Positions 13,790 to 15,489 of a stretch of 15,489 nucleotides of DNA are shown here, in pieces. The notes below the pieces were generated by a model. The model saw only the letters and a program-made list of their open reading frames with translations, was not told the origin of the DNA and ran no database searches. The position numbers and the translations under genes were made by a program. The first letter of the stretch is position 1. Every line of letters begins with the position of its first letter. This DNA comes from Desulfobacterales bacterium (lineage in GTDB: Bacteria; Desulfobacterota; Desulfobacteria; Desulfobacterales; UBA11574), in the NCBI GenBank assembly GCA_030601485.1, contig JAUVTO010000020.1, positions 1-15,489 of the forward strand. Reading direction: 5' to 3'.

Positions 13790-15489
13790 ATGAGAGTTCT
13801 ACAATTAAAACGGCTGTATATCCCCGCGCTTTCCATCCTGGCCGTGGTGCTTCTGATGCTCATTCTAATCAGTATCTCCACCTACCGGAATCTGGATCGG
13901 CAAGAACAGACGGTATTAAAATTCGTTCATCAACAGGGCTTAGCCATACTACATACGTTGGAAGCGGGCGCCCGGGCAGGCATGATAATGACTGAGTGGG
14001 AGGAAGATTCGATTGAGAACCTTATCCTGGAAACCGGAAAAAATGAAAATATCGCCTATGTCTATCTTATCGATTCACAAGGCCTGGTAATCCACCATTC
14101 AAATCCATCCTTTGAGGGCATGCCTTCAGCCTGGCAGCCTCGATTGGATAATGAGGATCAAGTCCAGAACCGGGTTAGAAAGCTTGAGGATGGCACCCAA
14201 GTGTATGATCTTGCCAAACGTTTTTCTCTGCGCCAATTGTTGCTTATGACTTACGGTCATAAAGATATGATGGGTCACGGGAAAAATATGGCTTTTCATC
14301 AACATTCCGATAACATCATTATTTTAGGACTGAAAATGACGGCTTTTGAAGAGGCGCGTCGTTCGGATATTCATCATGCCTTGATCATGGCCGCAATTCT
14401 CGTGGCTCTCGGATCAGGAGCCCTTTTTTTTATTTTTGTCATCCAGAATTACTACCTGGTAAACAGGACATTAAAAGAGACGCAGGATTACACCCGACAG
14501 GTTGTTGCCAACATGGCCAACGGCCTGCTGAGCATTAACCCGGAAGGCCGCATTATATCTTACAACCGGTTGGCTTTAGAATTGCTTGGACTGAAAGAAA
14601 CCGAGGTTTATGAAATGAACTTAAAGTCAGTGATTGACTTTAAGGAAACCGGGATAGACGATACTCTTTCAGGACGTCAGCCCGTGCTTGAACGGGAATT
14701 CCTTCACCAGCAGAAATCCGGTGCGCTGATTCCAATTACCCTGAGCGTCACGCCGATTCTTGACGAGAAAAACACCTGTACCGGTGCCGTCATTGTGCTT
14801 AGAGACCTAAGAGAAATAAAACGATTAGAGGAGAAGGTCCGACATTCGGAAAAACTTGCGGCCATTGGGGAATTGGCTGCTGGAGTTGCTCATGAAATCC
14901 GTAATCCGCTCAGCTCTATCAAGGGATTTGCCCGGTTCCTGGCCCATTCCCTTTCGGATCGCCCCCAGGAAAAAGAATATGCTGAAATCATGGGCAAGGA
15001 AGTTGATCGGATTAACAGTGTAGTCAATGATCTGCTTACATTTGCCCGTCCGTTGGAACCCGAACTTGCATCAACAGATCTTTTTGAGCTGATAGAACAT
15101 ACAGTGCGGTTACTGGAAACCGATGCCCGATCACGTAATATAAAGATCCGGAGTAAAATCAATCCGGATTTAAACAGCTTTCTTCTGGATGCCAATCAGA
15201 TCACCCAGGCCTTGCTTAACCTCATGCTGAATGCACTTCAGGAAGTTGATGACGGGGGAACCGTAGAAGTGGGAGCCAATATAAATGAATCGGGCACCAT
15301 GCTGAATATTTGGGTAGAAGATGACGGACCTGGAATCCCCGATGATAAAAAGAAAAAAATTTTTGACCCTTTTTTTACAACCCGAAAGAAAGGTACGGGT
15401 TTGGGTCTTGCCATTGTTCGTAAAATCGTGGAAAACCACAGCGGTGAACTTCAGGTTGAGAGTCCGTTGCCCGGAAAAACCGGAGGTAG
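13790..15489 (+). CDS. sensor histidine kinase of the ZraS/AtoS/NtrB type, 3' end outside the window
   Basis: A membrane sensor kinase, 566 codons visible and still open at the edge. In order: TM1 (about 9-31), a periplasmic sensor region (about 33-195), TM2 (about 197-219), a PAS domain (about 232-345), a HisKA domain with His368 in AAGVAHEIRNPLSSIKGF, and HATPase with N481 (NLMLNALQ), DDGPGIP (511-517), FDPFFTTR (525-532) and GTGLGLAI (535-542). Only the last few residues are missing. The sensor region carries a His/Met cluster, GHKDMMGHGKNMAFHQH (156-172), suggesting copper or silver sensing. I took the ATG at 13790, which puts a basic segment directly before TM1; an in-frame ATG at 13739 would add 17 residues. 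Kinases of this type usually pair with an NtrC-family regulator, expected next downstream, which suits the sigma-54 promoter of the divergent cus operon. Confidence 0.9.
   Translation, partial: MRVLQLKRLYIPALSILAVVLLMLILISISTYRNLDRQEQTVLKFVHQQGLAILHTLEAGARAGMIMTEWEEDSIENLILETGKNENIAYVYLIDSQGLVIHHSNPSFEGMPSAWQPRLDNEDQVQNRVRKLEDGTQVYDLAKRFSLRQLLLMTYGHKDMMGHGKNMAFHQHSDNIIILGLKMTAFEEARRSDIHHALIMAAILVALGSGALFFIFVIQNYYLVNRTLKETQDYTRQVVANMANGLLSINPEGRIISYNRLALELLGLKETEVYEMNLKSVIDFKETGIDDTLSGRQPVLEREFLHQQKSGALIPITLSVTPILDEKNTCTGAVIVLRDLREIKRLEEKVRHSEKLAAIGELAAGVAHEIRNPLSSIKGFARFLAHSLSDRPQEKEYAEIMGKEVDRINSVVNDLLTFARPLEPELASTDLFELIEHTVRLLETDARSRNIKIRSKINPDLNSFLLDANQITQALLNLMLNALQEVDDGGTVEVGANINESGTMLNIWVEDDGPGIPDDKKKKIFDPFFTTRKKGTGLGLAIVRKIVENHSGELQVESPLPGKTGG

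Noticed and set aside
13747..13995. 82-codon frame on the + strand before and inside the kinase gene
   Set aside because: It overlaps the first 200 bases of the kinase in another frame; the kinase frame has clear TM and domain structure.

Overview
The window looks like a chromosomal stretch of an anaerobic Desulfobacterota-type (delta-proteobacterial, probably sulfate-reducing) bacterium. This is inferred from gene content, since no marker gene is present: a NIF-type Fe-S assembly pair with cysteine synthesis genes, an iron-sulfur flavoprotein, a trace of a class III c-type cytochrome, sigma-54-style control and repeat-rich spacers.

Left block (about 1-5420, + strand): a 277-bp leader with promoter and operator candidates, then nifU, nifS, a long serine O-acetyltransferase (cysE), cysK, a very short reading frame with two CxxCH motifs, and an uncommon fusion of an iron-sulfur flavoprotein to a low-molecular-weight-phosphatase-type arsenate reductase. 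The first four form a logical chain: CysE and CysK make cysteine, NifS takes sulfur from it, and NifU builds and passes on Fe-S clusters.

Middle (5529-6142, - strand): a stand-alone cyclic-nucleotide-binding-like domain protein without a DNA-binding domain, with its own sigma-70-like promoter. It converges on the left block.

Right block (6169-12989, - strand): a cusCBA-type copper/silver efflux operon, read right to left: outer-membrane channel (cusC), adaptor (cusB), RND pump (cusA) and a small exported FixH/YtkA-like protein, closed by a strong intrinsic terminator at 6169-6200. An 800-bp spacer full of palindromes and short tandem repeats (12990-13789) lies upstream. It holds a near-perfect sigma-54 promoter facing cusC and two helically phased dyads resembling NtrC-type activator sites. 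Divergent from it, at 13790, begins a sensor histidine kinase of the ZraS/AtoS/NtrB type whose sensor domain carries a His/Met cluster. It runs off the right edge 2 bases into a codon, with all kinase motifs present.

The most notable items are the flavoprotein-arsenate reductase fusion, the sigma-54/metal-sensor arrangement around the cus operon, the perfect palindrome in the nifU promoter, and the heme-motif remnant in frame behind cysK.
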